Shown: positions 31,950 to 43,251 of the stretch, one piece after another
Layout: the number at the start of each line of letters is the position of its first letter
Position numbering within the stretch: the first letter of the stretch is position 1
NCBI GenBank assembly: GCA_964059195.1
Contig: CAXKWD010000007.1
Location: 57,909,163 to 57,973,162, forward strand
DNA length: 64,000 nt
Source: Ectobius pallidus
Lineage: Eukaryota; Arthropoda; Insecta; Blattodea; Ectobiidae
Direction of reading: 5' to 3'
Program-made: the position numbers and the translations under genes
Notes under the pieces: generated by a model
Database searches by the model: none
What the model was told of the DNA's origin: nothing
Seen by the model: the letters and a program-made list of their open reading frames with translations, nothing else

Positions 31950-34030
31950 GAACACTTGGAAGCTCCAAGATGAACACATTTTAAATACAAATTTCACAAT
32001 GCAAGAGCTTCGCCAAGCCATAAACTCACTTAAATGCAGTAAATCTCCAGGACCAAATACAATCATGGCAGAGTTTTTAAAAACCCTAGGAACACAAGCC
32101 CTCAAAACACCTTGTACATATTCAACCAATCATAGAATTCATATATATCATCTGAATGGAAGAAAGCGTCTGTAATTCCAATATTAAAGCCGAAGAAACC
32201 AGCAAGTGACCTGTCAAGCTAGCATCCAATCTCATTAACCAGTATAATGTCTAAAACAATGGAACGAATGGTGAATAACTAATTCAACTTCTTTCTGGGA
32301 CATAATAACATAATATGTCCAGAACAAGCTGGATTCCACAAAAACCACTCCACAAAACAACAAATTCAACATTTAACCCAAAATATCAAAGATGCTACGG
32401 ATAGAAAACATACAACACTAGCTGTATTCGTGGACTTCAAGGGAGCATATGATGCAGTCTGGAGAGCTAAACTAATAGAGAAACTATACTTAGAGGTGTT
32501 AGTTTTTGTTGATTAGCGATAAAACGAAATATGTATTCTGATGTCAAGATTATATTATCTTGATATATTAAGATGTTAGGTACCTTTTGCGGGAAAATGT
32601 AAGCCGCGAAATAACGCGAATTTCGTAAATAAAATCACAAACGCCATAATCCGCAAAATAAAACCTATTTTTGGCATTTTTTTTTTCATTTCCCCCTATA
32701 AACCTGTACAGTTATCACATGATTCACGCACAATGCGCGGGACAAAAATAACAGTTTAGTTATTTTAAAACTGTTTCGCAAAATAACTGCTCCACGCCAA
32801 CCAACTTCAGAGGTAGTCACTGCTTCTGCCCCTGGAACTGTTATTTTGTAACTGCTTCATGCAGCAATCACAGTTTCATTACAGCTGTTTTCTGCAGAAT
32901 TAACTGTTTTTGTGTTGTTTTTGTAATTGCTTCCCGACCTGCATATTGTCTGGGTCCTCATGGGAGTATTTCTTGTAACTTTGTAACTGCTTCATGCAGC
33001 AATCACTTTTTTTGTAGCTGCTTCTTCTGGCCATGTCTTAGCAAAGAGATAGAAAAATAACACCATGGTGGCAAAACAGTTTCTTCCGCCGCAACAGAAT
33101 AACAGGTAGCAGGTTATTTTGAGAATGTTTCGTTTGAGAAGCGGTAACAGTTGAAACAGTTTCACAAAAAGAACAGTTTTTTCCACCACTACATGTGTAT
33201 ATCGTCCTGTTCCATTGTGGTAGCCAACAGCCTTTTTAATTAACTGTAGTTATTTTGTCCGTTTACCTTTTTGAATAAGTAGCACACATTTTCTTGTTCT
33301 GTTGAACACATGTCATCTTATTTATTTATTATTATTATTATATTTATTATAATAATAACAATAATAACAATAATAATAGTCCTAGCAATAACAATAATAT
33401 AATAATAACAAAAATAATCATATGTGCATGATGTGCTACGTCTTTGGTGTTTTTAAAAATAAAAACACAAAACACCACCTTTTGGATTTTAAAACAACAA
33501 ATCTTACAACAAATAAAAACATTTTCAAACACCTCTAACTATACTATATTGGAATTAAAGGTAAAATGCTCAGATGGCTCTACGTTTTTACCAATCAACA
33601 ATACTGCTCTACAAGAATTAACACTACATCTTCTAAATACAAACAACAAAAGCGTGGACTCCCACAAGGATCTGTACTAATTGTAAGTCCTGTATTGTTC
33701 AATATCATGATTAACGATTTACCACCTTCACTGAGGAAAATACATGGAATAAAAACAGCCCTTTATGCTGTTGATCTAGTGATGTGGATATCTCTTCCAC
33801 GAAACAAGGAGAAACAACTTTCTAATACCATGAACAAGGCATCAGATATTCTTTCAAAATGGTCCCAAGAAAATTGCATGCCAATTAACAGGGAAAAAAC
33901 ATTCTATCAAGTTTTCACAATTGCACATAAAACTAATAATATAAATATCAAAATTGACGACAAACAGATCAATCGGAGCCAGGAACCTAAATATTTGGGA
34001 ATAACACTCGATCAAAAACTAACATAGAAA
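31950..34030 (+). pseudogene. LINE reverse transcriptase (split by hAT MITE)
   Basis: ELRQAINSLKCSKSPGPN (near 32000) begins the RT; AVFVDFKGAYDAV (near 32425) is the first catalytic block. After the MITE come GLPQGSVL (33655) and the active-site box, which reads YAVD instead of YADD (33763), so catalysis is lost even without the frameshifts. EPKYLGITLDQKLT ends this part. Confidence 0.8.
32491..33537. mobile_element. Non-autonomous hAT element
   Basis: Ends TAGAGGTGTT ... AACACCTCTA with an 8-base duplication ACTATACT on both sides (32483-32490, 33538-33545), diagnostic of hAT insertion. Removing the element and one copy restores the LINE frame in register. The inside is AT-rich with scattered repeats of GTAACTGCTTCATGCAGCAA and an ATT/AAT microsatellite at about 33325-33415. 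No transposase. Confidence 0.88.
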
Positions 34031-34173
34031 GTACAGCAAGAAGAACAAGAAATCAATTAAACATTCTTAAGAGACTGGCTGATAAACAATGGGGTTCATC
34101 TCTCTCTGTACTAAACTCAACCTATAAGACATATATAAAACCTATTCTTCTCTACGGTAGTGAGGCCCTAATA

Positions 34174-35373
34174 ATGACAAATACTACAACTCTAGAACTT
34201 GCACAAAACCAAGCTCTAAGACTGATAACTGGTGGTGTAAAGAGAACACCAATTCCAGCATTACAAATAGCAACAGGGAACATCCCTATTAAAAAAGAAA
34301 TAGAAAGACTTGCTCTCATACGACATGAAAAGTTTATCAGAATACCGTCTCTCACCTTTTGGACAAACTATGGGCATCATCCTAGACAACAGAAAACCCA
34401 GAAAGGATTTCAGCAATATGTAAATGACTTAAAACCAAAATACCTTCCAATAATAACACCAGAAGCAATACCGACACCAGTTTTATCTCTTCAGCAACCT
34501 AATATCCTACTGCAACTAGATCTAACAGAAAAACTAAAGAAATCTGAAAATATTCAAGAAGTATTGAAACATCTAACAGTAGAAACAATAAATAAATTCT
34601 ACCCCTCAGAAAATTGGCTTCATATATTTACTGATGGTTCAAAATTTGGAAAAGAAGGCACTGTTGGAATAGGAATACACAGCAAGCTATTCAATTTTTA
34701 CCAAACACTAGGCAAATTTCGTTCAAATTTTGATGGAGAAATAGAAGCAATAAGAGTGGCTTTGGAACAACTACATCCGAGACTGAACAGTTTTCAAAAT
34801 GCAGTTCTCCTGTGTGACTCTCAAGCAGCATTACAAGCTATAGCTGAACATCAAACCACCAATTCCAGTGTAATTGCCATCAGAAAACTAATCTATGAAA
34901 TACAAAATGAAGGAAAACAAATAAAACTACAATGGATCCCCTCACACTGTGGAGTGAGTGGAAATGAAGCAGCTGATTACTTACAAAAGAAAGGAACACA
35001 AATTCTTGAAAGACCCAACCACAAAATGCTGTTCCTCTCAGCCAAGCAACACATAAATAGAAAAGTAAAGGAAGAAATGTTTGAAAAGTACACAAAAGCG
35101 AGTGAAAACAAGAAATGGAGCTGTCTACTCACAACAAAACAAATCATCCCAAACCAACCACGCAGAGAAACAGTTGCATCATTTCGTATCTTCACTGGTC
35201 ACGACCTCCTGGCTGAACACCTCTACAAGATCTCCATAATGACATCACCAGTACGTGTGTTGTGCAAAGATAATGACAATATCATGAACTGGGACCATAT
35301 TTTGAAATGTAGTGTTTTGAAAGACTTCCAATATACAACAGCAGGTGAACTCTATTGGGAAGTACGAAGATGA
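34174..35373 (+). CDS. LINE C-terminal frame with RNase H
   Basis: 399 open codons. The first third is the RT-RNase H connector (NQALRLITGGVKRTP). RNase H follows from about residue 145: IFTDGSKFGKEG, GEIEAIRVAL, LLCDSQAAL and SGNEAAD carry the catalytic acidic residues. The C-terminus has a CxxxxxH/C-type segment (MNWDHILKC). The frame is open, but upstream domains are broken. Confidence 0.8.
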   Translation: MTNTTTLELAQNQALRLITGGVKRTPIPALQIATGNIPIKKEIERLALIRHEKFIRIPSLTFWTNYGHHPRQQKTQKGFQQYVNDLKPKYLPIITPEAIPTPVLSLQQPNILLQLDLTEKLKKSENIQEVLKHLTVETINKFYPSENWLHIFTDGSKFGKEGTVGIGIHSKLFNFYQTLGKFRSNFDGEIEAIRVALEQLHPRLNSFQNAVLLCDSQAALQAIAEHQTTNSSVIAIRKLIYEIQNEGKQIKLQWIPSHCGVSGNEAADYLQKKGTQILERPNHKMLFLSAKQHINRKVKEEMFEKYTKASENKKWSCLLTTKQIIPNQPRRETVASFRIFTGHDLLAEHLYKISIMTSPVRVLCKDNDNIMNWDHILKCSVLKDFQYTTAGELYWEVRR

Positions 35374-35404
35374 ATGGCTTTATGTCAAGTGTCTGGGCAA
35401 TAAA

Positions 35405-35640
35405 TTAAATAAATAAATAGATAAATTTATCCTTCTGGTTCTGTAATGTAGTGATACTTTTAAGCTGTTGTTTATGGAATTTACTGATTAATTTATCTAC
35501 TAAACTTTTGCTATATCCATTCTTCCTTGCTGTGTTTACATTGTGATTGTATTGTTTTTGAAGTGAAACTTCTTTAGCTGCGGTAGGGGTAAATCGAGAG
35601 CTTGTGTAATGCTCAAAAATCATCACAAAATTAGTGTAAC
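35405..35640 (-). pseudogene. Penelope-like element linker fragment
   Basis: Minus strand, 73 codons: KNGYSKSLVDKLISKFHKQ resembles the segment between RT and GIY-YIG in Penelope-like proteins (NGY...id.lI.k). The LINE tail at 35430 interrupts it. It may belong to the same element as 38040-38480. Confidence 0.4.
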
Positions 35641-35820
35641 GTTCAAAATCGTCACGAAATTAATGAGGTGTGACGGAACGCACAGCACAGAAAACAATCA
35701 ACTCAATGATTAGGAGTAATCAGCTGCTATACGATTTAAAGGACAAAATAAAATACTCAAAGGGGAAACTAACAATAGAAGGTGATGGAAAGGAAATAGT
35801 TTGAGGACCTGCAAATGGGA

Positions 35821-35848
35821 ATAATAGTAGTAGTAGGTAGTAGTAGTA

Positions 35849-35893
<45 letters not shown>
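35821..35893 (+). repeat. TAG/TAA microsatellite
   Basis: AATAGTAGTAGTAGGTAGTAGTAGTAG passes into a long AAT run. Confidence 0.85.
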
Positions 35894-35896
<3 letters not shown>

Positions 35897-35984
35897 TCAG
35901 GTAAACTGATGTAACAAAGTGCAAGTATGTTTTTGTTTAATCAGTTATGATTGCAGTTATGATATGCAGAATACAAAAAAAAGT

Positions 35985-36080
35985 CAAACTGGCCGGTTTC
36001 GGGATTGAACCATGGTACTACAGAATGTGAGGCCAAGACGTTACCATCTCGGCCACCTGGGTGAGTTTAACGGTCTAGTT
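35985..36080 (-). repeat. tRNA-derived SINE head
   Basis: Minus strand: A-box GTGGCCGAGATGG and B-box GGTTCAATCCC, spaced about 40 bases apart as in a tRNA. No intact tRNA cloverleaf is evident, so it is a SINE rather than a tRNA gene. Confidence 0.55.
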
Positions 36081-36227
36081 GGATAAGCGCATGTAAAGCA
36101 ATAGTGTTATTTGTCATAGCTAACTGTATTTTAATTGCCAAAGCCTTATAAGATCACAGTAAAACAATAGGCTATGTTGTCATAACTGATGTGCATTTCA
36201 TAAATTCTTTCGAATACGTATATTACC

Positions 36228-37010
36228 ATAAAATAGGCACTAAATTAAGCATTACTCTGAAACAGGTTAACCGATTTTATCCAATATCAATAGACGTCTT
36301 CCCATGGACATTATAAATGTGTATACCAAGTGTCATACAAATCCGGTAAAGCGTATTTCAGTTACTACATCTTTAAAATAGACACTAAATTGAATTTTAC
36401 TCCGGTACCGGTCTACCGATTTGGTCCAATGTCAGTAGACGACTTCTCATGTACATTATAAATAGGTATACAAAGTTTCAGGAAAATCCAATAAAGCATA
36501 TCTGAGTTATCGCGACTTCTTATATATTAACATAAAAGGCACTAAATTGGGCATTAATCCGGTACTGGCCAACCGATTTGGACGTATATCAATAGACGTC
36601 TTCCTATGGACATTATAAATACGTATACGAAGTTTCATAAAAATCCGATAAAGTGTATTTGAATTACTGCGCCTTTAAAATAGATACTAAATTGGGTTTT
36701 ACTCCGGTACCGGTCAACAGATTAGGTTCAAATTCAATAAGGTACTTTTCATGGGCGTCATAAATGCGTATACCAAGTTTCATGGAAATCGGATACAGCG
36801 TATTTGAGCGATGGCGCCTTTCTAATATAATCTATTAAAATATTACTAAATTGGGCATTACTCCGGTACCGGTGAACCGATTTCGTTCAATATCAATAGG
36901 GTTCTTCCCATGGACAATATAAATGTGTTTTCCAAGTTTCATGAGATATGTTGCGTACAGACAGACAGACGGACAGACAGACGGACGGACAGACAGACAG
37001 ACAGACATTT
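36228..37010 (+). repeat. Tandem array of ~150-bp units ending in a CAGA microsatellite
   Basis: About five units start near 36230, 36374, 36532, 36676 and 36842. Shared core: CACTAAATTGGGCATTACTC, CGGTACCGGT, AACCGATTT, TCAATAGACGTCTTCCCATG, ACATTATAAATGCGTATACC, AAGTTTCAT. Units differ by many substitutions. The array ends in (CAGA/CGGA)n at 36956-37010. Confidence 0.85.
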
Positions 37011-37144
37011 ATTCGTCCCCCACACAATCTCATAAAGTACCATACTGGCACTTAATAATACTTACTTGCTCAATGGCAATAGACAAATCCTAAGCAAGCT
37101 AAAGGAATATTATCTATTTTATAGAACCCGGAGGTACATTACCG

Positions 37145-37990
37145 CGCTTAAAAAATAAATTTAAAAAAATTAAAAAATCAAAGAACAAAAATTTTAAAAA
37201 TCCAAAATTCCAAAATAAAAAAGTTCAAAGATCCAAAATTAAAACGTCCAAAAATCCAAAATTTAAAAAATAAAAGATCCAAAATTTAAAAATCCAAATA
37301 TCCAAAATTTAAAAAATATAAAAATTCAAATTCAAAAATCCAAAATTTAAAAAATAAAAAATCCAAAATTAAATAATCCAAAATCTAAAATAAAAAATAA
37401 AAAAATTAAAAATAAAAAAATAAAAAATTCAAAATTTAAAAATCGAAAAATCGAAAATACATAATTAAAAATCAAAAAAATAAAAATTCAATGAATCAAA
37501 ATTTAAAAAATCCAAAATTACAAAATTTAGGAATTCAAAGATCCAAAATTTAAAAATCCAAAATTTAAAAAATTAAAAAATAAAAAATTGAACAATCTAA
37601 AAATCCAAAATTAAAGATAATCTAAAATTAAAAAATCCAAAAAATAAAAATCCAAAGATCCAAAATTTCAAAAATCTAAAATTAAACAAACAATCCAAAA
37701 TTAAAGATAATCTAAAATTAAAAAATCCAAAAAATAAAAATCCAAAATTTAAAAAATCTAAAATTAAACAAACAAAAATTCCAAAATTAAAAAATTCAAA
37801 GACCTAAAATTTAAAAAATCCAAAAGTACAAAATTTAACTTAAAAGGTAAAAAATCCAAAATTAAAAAATCAATTATCCAGAATTTAAAAAAAAATTTAA
37901 AAACCCAAAAATTCAAAATGTCCAAAAACATAATATTAAAAAGTCCAATAATCCAAAATTTAAAAAATACAATAATCAAAGATAAAAAAA
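37145..37990 (+). repeat. Degenerate AAATCC/AAATTT low-complexity tract, G-depleted
   Basis: About 850 bases made of words like AAAATCCAAAATTTAAAAAAT. G is nearly absent on this strand. The minus-strand 104-codon frame through it is a by-product (Phe/Leu/Ile only). It lies between two Penelope-like fragments. Confidence 0.85.
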
Positions 37991-38039
37991 CAAAAAAACA
38001 AGTTTCACTTCTGTTGCGTGGTGTTCCACGCTCACTTTT

Positions 38040-38480
38040 GTTATACTCTTCCTCTTTAAGTGGTACCTTTACTTTCAATACGTTAAACTGTTAAGTATCA
38101 CATGCTTGTGTGGCCTAGGCTTGTGTCCATCTGCTTTAATGTAGTTGTACATGTGTGTCTTTTCTAAAGATCCCCAATCCAATATTTTCTCCTGTCCTGG
38201 TGAGTTTAAGATCCTAGAAATTTAGTACATTCTTGTCTTCTATTTATAAAATGAATTGAATCTCTGCTTGCTGTAAGTTCAATAATTTTAATGAGTCTTG
38301 AATGTGTTTTTCTTTTATCACAGCGAAGGTATCACCTAACCCATTTCCTGAATATGTGTGGGAATGCATTGGTCATGTGCGTTTTGAAGTGTCCCATAAA
38401 GACATTTGCTAAAAACGGTGACAATGGGCTTCCCATGACTATCCCTGCCATTTGTTGAAAAAATTTGTCATTAAAACTGA
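38040..38480 (-). pseudogene. Penelope-like element reverse transcriptase fragment
   Basis: Minus strand, frames broken. FFQQMAGIVMGSPLSPFLAN is the conserved PLE RT block, and pieces of the following palm (IFRK...) and HFINRRQE regions can be followed to about 38060. It is adjacent to the low-complexity tract that cuts it. Confidence 0.65.
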
Positions 38481-38576
38481 AGTAATTTTATTAATAAAAT
38501 ATAAAGGCTATATTTGGGCCCGAGAGCCTGTGTTGTAGGAAAAAGAATGTTATAATGAAACAAAAAGCAGGGCTGT

Positions 38577-38745
38577 AGAGCCTGTTGTAAAAGTTAAGGC
38601 CATAGAGCCGGCTGTAAAAGTTGAGGCTGGAGAGCCTGTTGTAAAAGTTGAGGCCTTAGAGCCAGTTGTAAAAGTTGAGGTCAGAGAGCCTGTTGTAATA
38701 GTTGAGGCTGTACAGGCTGTTGTAAACACTGGGGCCGGAGAGCCT
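38577..38745 (+). repeat. 30-bp minisatellite, open in one frame
   Basis: About 5.6 units of GAGCCTGTTGTAAAAGTTGA plus about 10 variable bases. One plus frame reads through all units as EPVVKVEA-type decapeptides. Degenerate GGAGC-GTAAGCTC motifs continue to about 38860. Confidence 0.8.
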
Positions 38746-38899
38746 GGTAATGTATATTGGGAGCAGTAAGCTCTATGTTATATTTGAGGCCATAGAGTTG
38801 ATCTTGGGAGCGGTAAGCTCAGTGAGGTAAAGCCACTTAGGTTTGGGATCATGAAGCTCTGTGTTTAATGGTGTGAATATGGCTCCGTATCCATATGTA

Positions 38900-39299
38900 T
38901 GTAGGTTTTAAAGAAGGAGAAAATGCCTATCTTTATGTGCGTACCCAGCACCTTAGCCGTGTGGGGGTGAGATTGCTAGAAAGTGTTAACATCTTCTACG
39001 TTATCATCTGTATTAGCTATAAAAATAAAAATAAAAATAAAAATGTTTCATTATAGGAATGTTGAACGGGATTGGTTCAAGGAATAAAGTCATTTTACTA
39101 ACCATTAAAAAGTAAAATGAAGATATAGAGGGAAAAGTTTGAATAATAACTGAGTTGGTTAAAAAAAAAAGGTGGATATATATGTTTAAAGAAAAGATAG
39201 AAGAATTGCAAGAAAAGGATTTTGAAAGTGATTTAATGATAGACCTATGGAAATTCTAGACAAGGGGGAGACTGAATTTAAGAGGAGTAAAACAGATTG
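38900..39299. other. AT-rich DNA with an AAAAT run
   Basis: (AAAAT)n at about 39020-39044. No genes recognised. Confidence 0.5.
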
Positions 39300-39307
39300 G
39301 CTAGTAG

Positions 39308-39584
39308 CAGAGGCGTAATGAGGGGGGGCGTTTTGGGGGTTGAACCCCCCCCCCAATTGACTGAAAAAAGGAAAATTGTACAATTTTTTTAAGTCTGCTT
39401 ATAAATTACTTAATATGAGTATAAAGTGTGGGAAGCTTAAAACTCGTTATTATGCATAGTAATTTTTAAAATTTTCTGCGAGAGGACCCCGAACCCCCCT
39501 CTCCCTGGGGGTATTCCATACCCCCCCCCCCAGACCCCCCGGATGTTATAACCCCCCCATATGGTCAGCCTGGTTATGCCTATG
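39308..39584. mobile_element. hAT-type MITE with G/C homopolymer runs
   Basis: Ends CAGAGGCGTAAT and (inverse) CATAGGCATAAC, with 8-base copies GCTAGTAG on both sides (39300-39307, 39585-39592). Contains several runs of 5-13 G or C, giving G-quadruplex potential on both strands. 277 bp, non-coding. Confidence 0.75.
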
Positions 39585-39599
39585 GCTAGTAGAGACGCA

Positions 39600-40222
39600 A
39601 GGAAAATGTATTAATCTGATGTAGTGGAGTAGGGTGATTTAGCTGAAGCTATAAAGTTGACACTGTAGTAGTGGAGTAGGCTGACTGGGCCAAAGCTATT
39701 AATTGTAAGAGTAAAAAGGAACGACCAGTAGAGTCATGAAGGAAAATTTGAAATTTGATAGAGTGGTGGTGGAGTATGCTGTTTGGGCCGAAACTACAAA
39801 GAATTTGTGAGGAGTTAATGAAAGTCGCTTGGTAGTTAGGGTCCACAAGCACTTCAGGCTGCAAGGAATCGAAATTTTCTTTATTTTTGCAGTCATTATG
39901 ATTTTCCCAGTTCTGGAAGGGTGTAGGGAAGGAATTTTCTCAGCTCAGTGGTTCACCATCCAGGCTCACACCAGGTCATGAACCTAAATTTCATTTTCTG
40001 TCTTCAGGACATCTATCCTATTGTTCTATAATACAGTTCTTCTTCAGGGAAAAGACATACAGTGGAATTAATTGAACTATAGTTACAGGGGATAGGGAAA
40101 GATAGGAGGAAGAAAAATTAATGAGGAAAATGCTGATAGATAAAAACCTTTTCCTCCCAAGCCTTGTGATCATATAAGAGTTAAAGACAGTTATTCATCC
40201 TTTTATGTACATCAGTATCAGT
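39600..40222. repeat. Degenerate tandem motif and unclassified DNA
   Basis: Three related segments read GTAGTGGAGTAGG..GA..(T/G)(G/A)GC..AAGCTAT, near 39618, 39668 and 39765. Otherwise nothing was recognised. Confidence 0.4.
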
Positions 40223-40230
40223 ATCATAAT

Positions 40231-41075
40231 TAGGGACCGGATTCTTAGGTTTTTACCTATTTTTTTCCTTACTTCCAAAACAAAAAGCGCTCATACACTT
40301 TTTCGAATCATGTCCATAGGATTCACCCACATTAATTCTATGGCACCTAAAAATACCTAAATGGGGTATAAAAACCTAAATATACCTAAACGGGATAAAA
40401 AAACCTAAATATACCTAAACGGGATATAAAACCTAAAATATTTAATTTATGCTACATTTTTGTCCTTTTTGTTTGTCTGTTGAGAAATCGATATTTTGCG
40501 GAGAGACAATAATTTTTGTCGGATTGAAATTAATACCACCAGCATTTCGTTCAACCCAATGTCGTCTAGGATGGACAGTATCAAGAGAGGAAGTATAAGA
40601 GTACCGGCGTATTCCTTTTAAAATATTTCAGTGTCCACTTGGGAGCCTGCCGCAATTGCTTCGAAGAAATCCACACCTATGACGTCATGTGTGGTTGAAA
40701 GGACATTTTCTGCCTTCAAATGTATTCTAAGAGATAACAGGAAGAACTTCACAGTTGAGAATCTTGAAAGATATTTAGTGATATAGGCCTACTGTAACCA
40801 GGAAATGTGAGGCAATCTTATTTTCACTGCTTCTTTTGATTGTTTATGCTTTCTTTCTTCAATTGTATAATATTGTCCTAAAGCAAGTTTACACAAATAT
40901 AAGTCAATTTTGTTAAGTTAAACTTTACAAGTATTATGTATTGAATCCTATGAAGTACATTCAAATTCATTAAACCGATTATTCTACCCGAAAACGATAC
41001 TTTGGACAAAAAAACTATTTCATCTAATGGAAAACCTAAAACAGGGTTTTTAAAAACCTAAAAATTCGGTCCCTA
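40231..41075 (+). mobile_element. hAT transposon, deleted, retaining transposase C-terminus
   Basis: Inverted ends TAGGGACCG...TTTTTA and the inverse, with 8-base copies ATCATAAT on both sides (40223-40230, 41076-41083). Plus-strand 40680-40790 encodes the hAT dimerisation end (CVVERTFSAFKCILRDNRKN, then TVENLERYL). The ends contain repeats of AAACCTAAATATACCTAAA. 845 bp. Confidence 0.85.
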
Positions 41076-41326
41076 ATCATAATATCATAGTATCAAAATT
41101 TGATATGCTAATACAAAATCATATAAAATTATAATGAGAGAAGGTTATATCAGCAAACAATAAAATAATAAAACAATTGGAGAATTAGATATATGAGTAA
41201 TAAATACCATTGTTGTAGAATGGAAGGATACCAAACAAAATGTGTGGTATAATTTATGTCAAAGCCTTATTGTGAATACAGGAAACTAGGCACAGAGATT
41301 TCTGTGTCAAGTGTTTGCAATAGGGC

Positions 41327-41880
41327 CTACATTATAAATTCTACCAGAGTGTAGAAACTGTTCCCTTTTAAGAACCTTTTTAGTTTCTTTTTGAGCAGTG
41401 CTGCAGTTGTTGCAGCTTCGATTTCTTGCCGTAACACACTGTAGTATGTAGATCCAGCAATTTTTTTTTTCTTTCCTCCCAAATTGACTTCTATATGATT
41501 GTATATGGAAGTCATCTTGTTTTCTGGTGTAACATGAATGTATTTTTTTTTTAAGTCTCTAGGTGATTGTTCTGCGAGATTACGTAGTATAGATACATTC
41601 CAAATAGGGTTAAAATCTTTATTCATTCTTGTGTCCGACTTTAGCGTTGTGTAACAAATAGTTGAATAAAAACACTTTCTTAAACGCACTTTATTTTACC
41701 TTAGTAAACTTCTCCAGAAGTTTACTAAGGTAAAATAAAGTGTGTTTAAGAAAGTGTTTTTATTCAACTAAAATCTTTAGTTTAGCAAAAGCTTCCCTGC
41801 ATGAGTCTCTTGGTCAATTTTGAGATTATTCTAATTGCTCTTTTCTGTAGCATGAGAAGGGTGTGAGTGGAACCATGCTG
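41327..41880 (-). pseudogene. LINE C-terminal region (CR1/jockey-like), with a local inversion
   Basis: Minus strand. MLQKRAIRIISKLTKRL (near 41830) and, beyond a perfect-looking palindrome, DFNPIWNVSILRNLAEQSPR ... KLKRFLKGNSFYTLVEFI at the end. It may be the left-hand continuation of the minus-strand LINE at 48119-53330, separated by the plus-strand LINE inserted between. Confidence 0.6.
41661..41768. repeat. Inverted repeat, 53-base arms, 2-base centre
   Basis: Arms 41661-41713 and 41716-41768 are complementary except for one base (CGCACT versus AGTGTG side). The left arm is LINE sequence, so the right arm is an inverted local copy. Confidence 0.9.
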
Positions 41881-41940
41881 AGTGATGCTGTAGGTAGAAT
41901 CTCTTTTAGTTGTAATAGAAATAGTAATTGAGTTTGAAAC

Positions 41941-43065
41941 ATGTGTTATCAAAACAACATAGATCCCTTGAATTTATTGTCAAGATCATTACGAAAAACA
42001 AATCTCAATTTTACATGGGACTTAATTCGTGATGAAAACGTTATAAAAAAGGCAATAAATAAGTTATCCAACTCGAAGGCAGAAGACTTTGACAGCCTCT
42101 CAAACTTTGTGATTAAGTCTATTTCAAAAGAACTTTATACATTCTTACTAACAGAATATTAAATCAAGGAATCTTTCCTGACTGTTTAAAAATAACAATA
42201 ACTAGGCCAATTTATAAAAAAAGGGGACAGACGAGATCCAAATAATTATCGTCCAATTTCCATTATTCTGATACTGTCAAAGTTAGTTAAAATTTATTTA
42301 GGCTACATACTCCATTATATTCCTTTTTTTGAAAATAATAATTTGATCAGTGATGCACAATATGGATTTAGATCCAAATTGTCAACAGTAAAAGCAGTCT
42401 AAGCCAATATATCTGAAATCCATAATGGTTTTGAAAGTAAGATATATTCTAGTGCAACCCTACTGGATTTGAGTAAAGCTTTTGATTCCATCTCACAGGA
42501 AATATATATATATATAATAAAAATAAAATAATAAATAAAGAATTTTAAAAAATAAAAAAAGTTGGACTACAATGGAGTTGATAGGAAGACACTTAATTTA
42601 ATATTATCTTATCTAAGTAATAGAATGCAAATGGTAAAAGTTAATAATGAAGCCTCAGATTTCCTACGAATTAAAAAAGGTGTGCCCCAAGATTCCATAC
42701 TAGGACCTTTTCTATTCACGGTTTATATTAACGATCTACCAGCATATCTTCCTCGTAGGACAATATTATATGCAAATGATACTACTATTCTTAACACTCA
42801 CAGATTCTTAGATGTTATAAAACAAAAAGATGCTTCTATGCTAGAAAAATCTGCTCTCTGGTTAGAGGCAAATCTGTTAAAACTGAATTCAAATAAAACC
42901 GAAAATATTATTTTTAACCTTAATATTATAAATGAAGAAAATAAATATGTGAAACTACTTGGAATATACATAGACCAAAAACTGATCTGGACAAAGCATA
43001 TTGAAACTCTACGTAAAAAGCTGGCTCGAGTTACTTTTTTGCTTAAGGGTTTATGTACGTGAATT
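41941..43065 (+). pseudogene. Reverse transcriptase of the plus-strand LINE
   Basis: DPNNYRPISIILILSKL, AQYGFRSKLSTVKAV, ATLLDLSKAFDSI, GVPQDSILGPFLFTVYINDL, LYANDTTIL (active site YAND instead of YADD) and KLLGIYIDQKL in order. A ~75-base AT-rich interruption at 42500-42560 and stops break the frame. Confidence 0.8.
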
Positions 43066-43251
43066 ATTTTTAAATTTATGTTTCTTTTCAAATAATCTGT
43101 CATAATGGTCCAGATTTCCACTGATTAATATATTTACACAAAATTAAAGAAAAATTGTTTAAAGTGGATATTTATTTGTAATTAACACACAACGTTTCGG
43201 TCAAAACATAAGACCTTCTTCAGGTGACTGTTTACAAGAAGAGAAAAACTC

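Larger units (their letters stand above)
29580..35430 (+). mobile_element. LINE with endonuclease, RT and RNase H, interrupted twice
   Basis: Plus-strand coding order: apurinic-type endonuclease, reverse transcriptase, RNase H, then an A-rich tail with TAAA units at about 35395-35430. Inserted in it are a mariner at 30253-31072 and a hAT MITE at 32491-33537. The endonuclease-RT-RNase H order fits the I/LOA side of the jockey supergroup. Several frameshifts mean it is inactive. Confidence 0.8.

Noticed and set aside
36228..36950. CRISPR-like array
   Set aside because: Units are ~150 bp, diverged and contiguous without spacers, in eukaryotic DNA.
37764..38078. 104-codon Phe/Ile/Leu-rich ORF
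   Set aside because: A translation of the low-complexity AAATCC tract.
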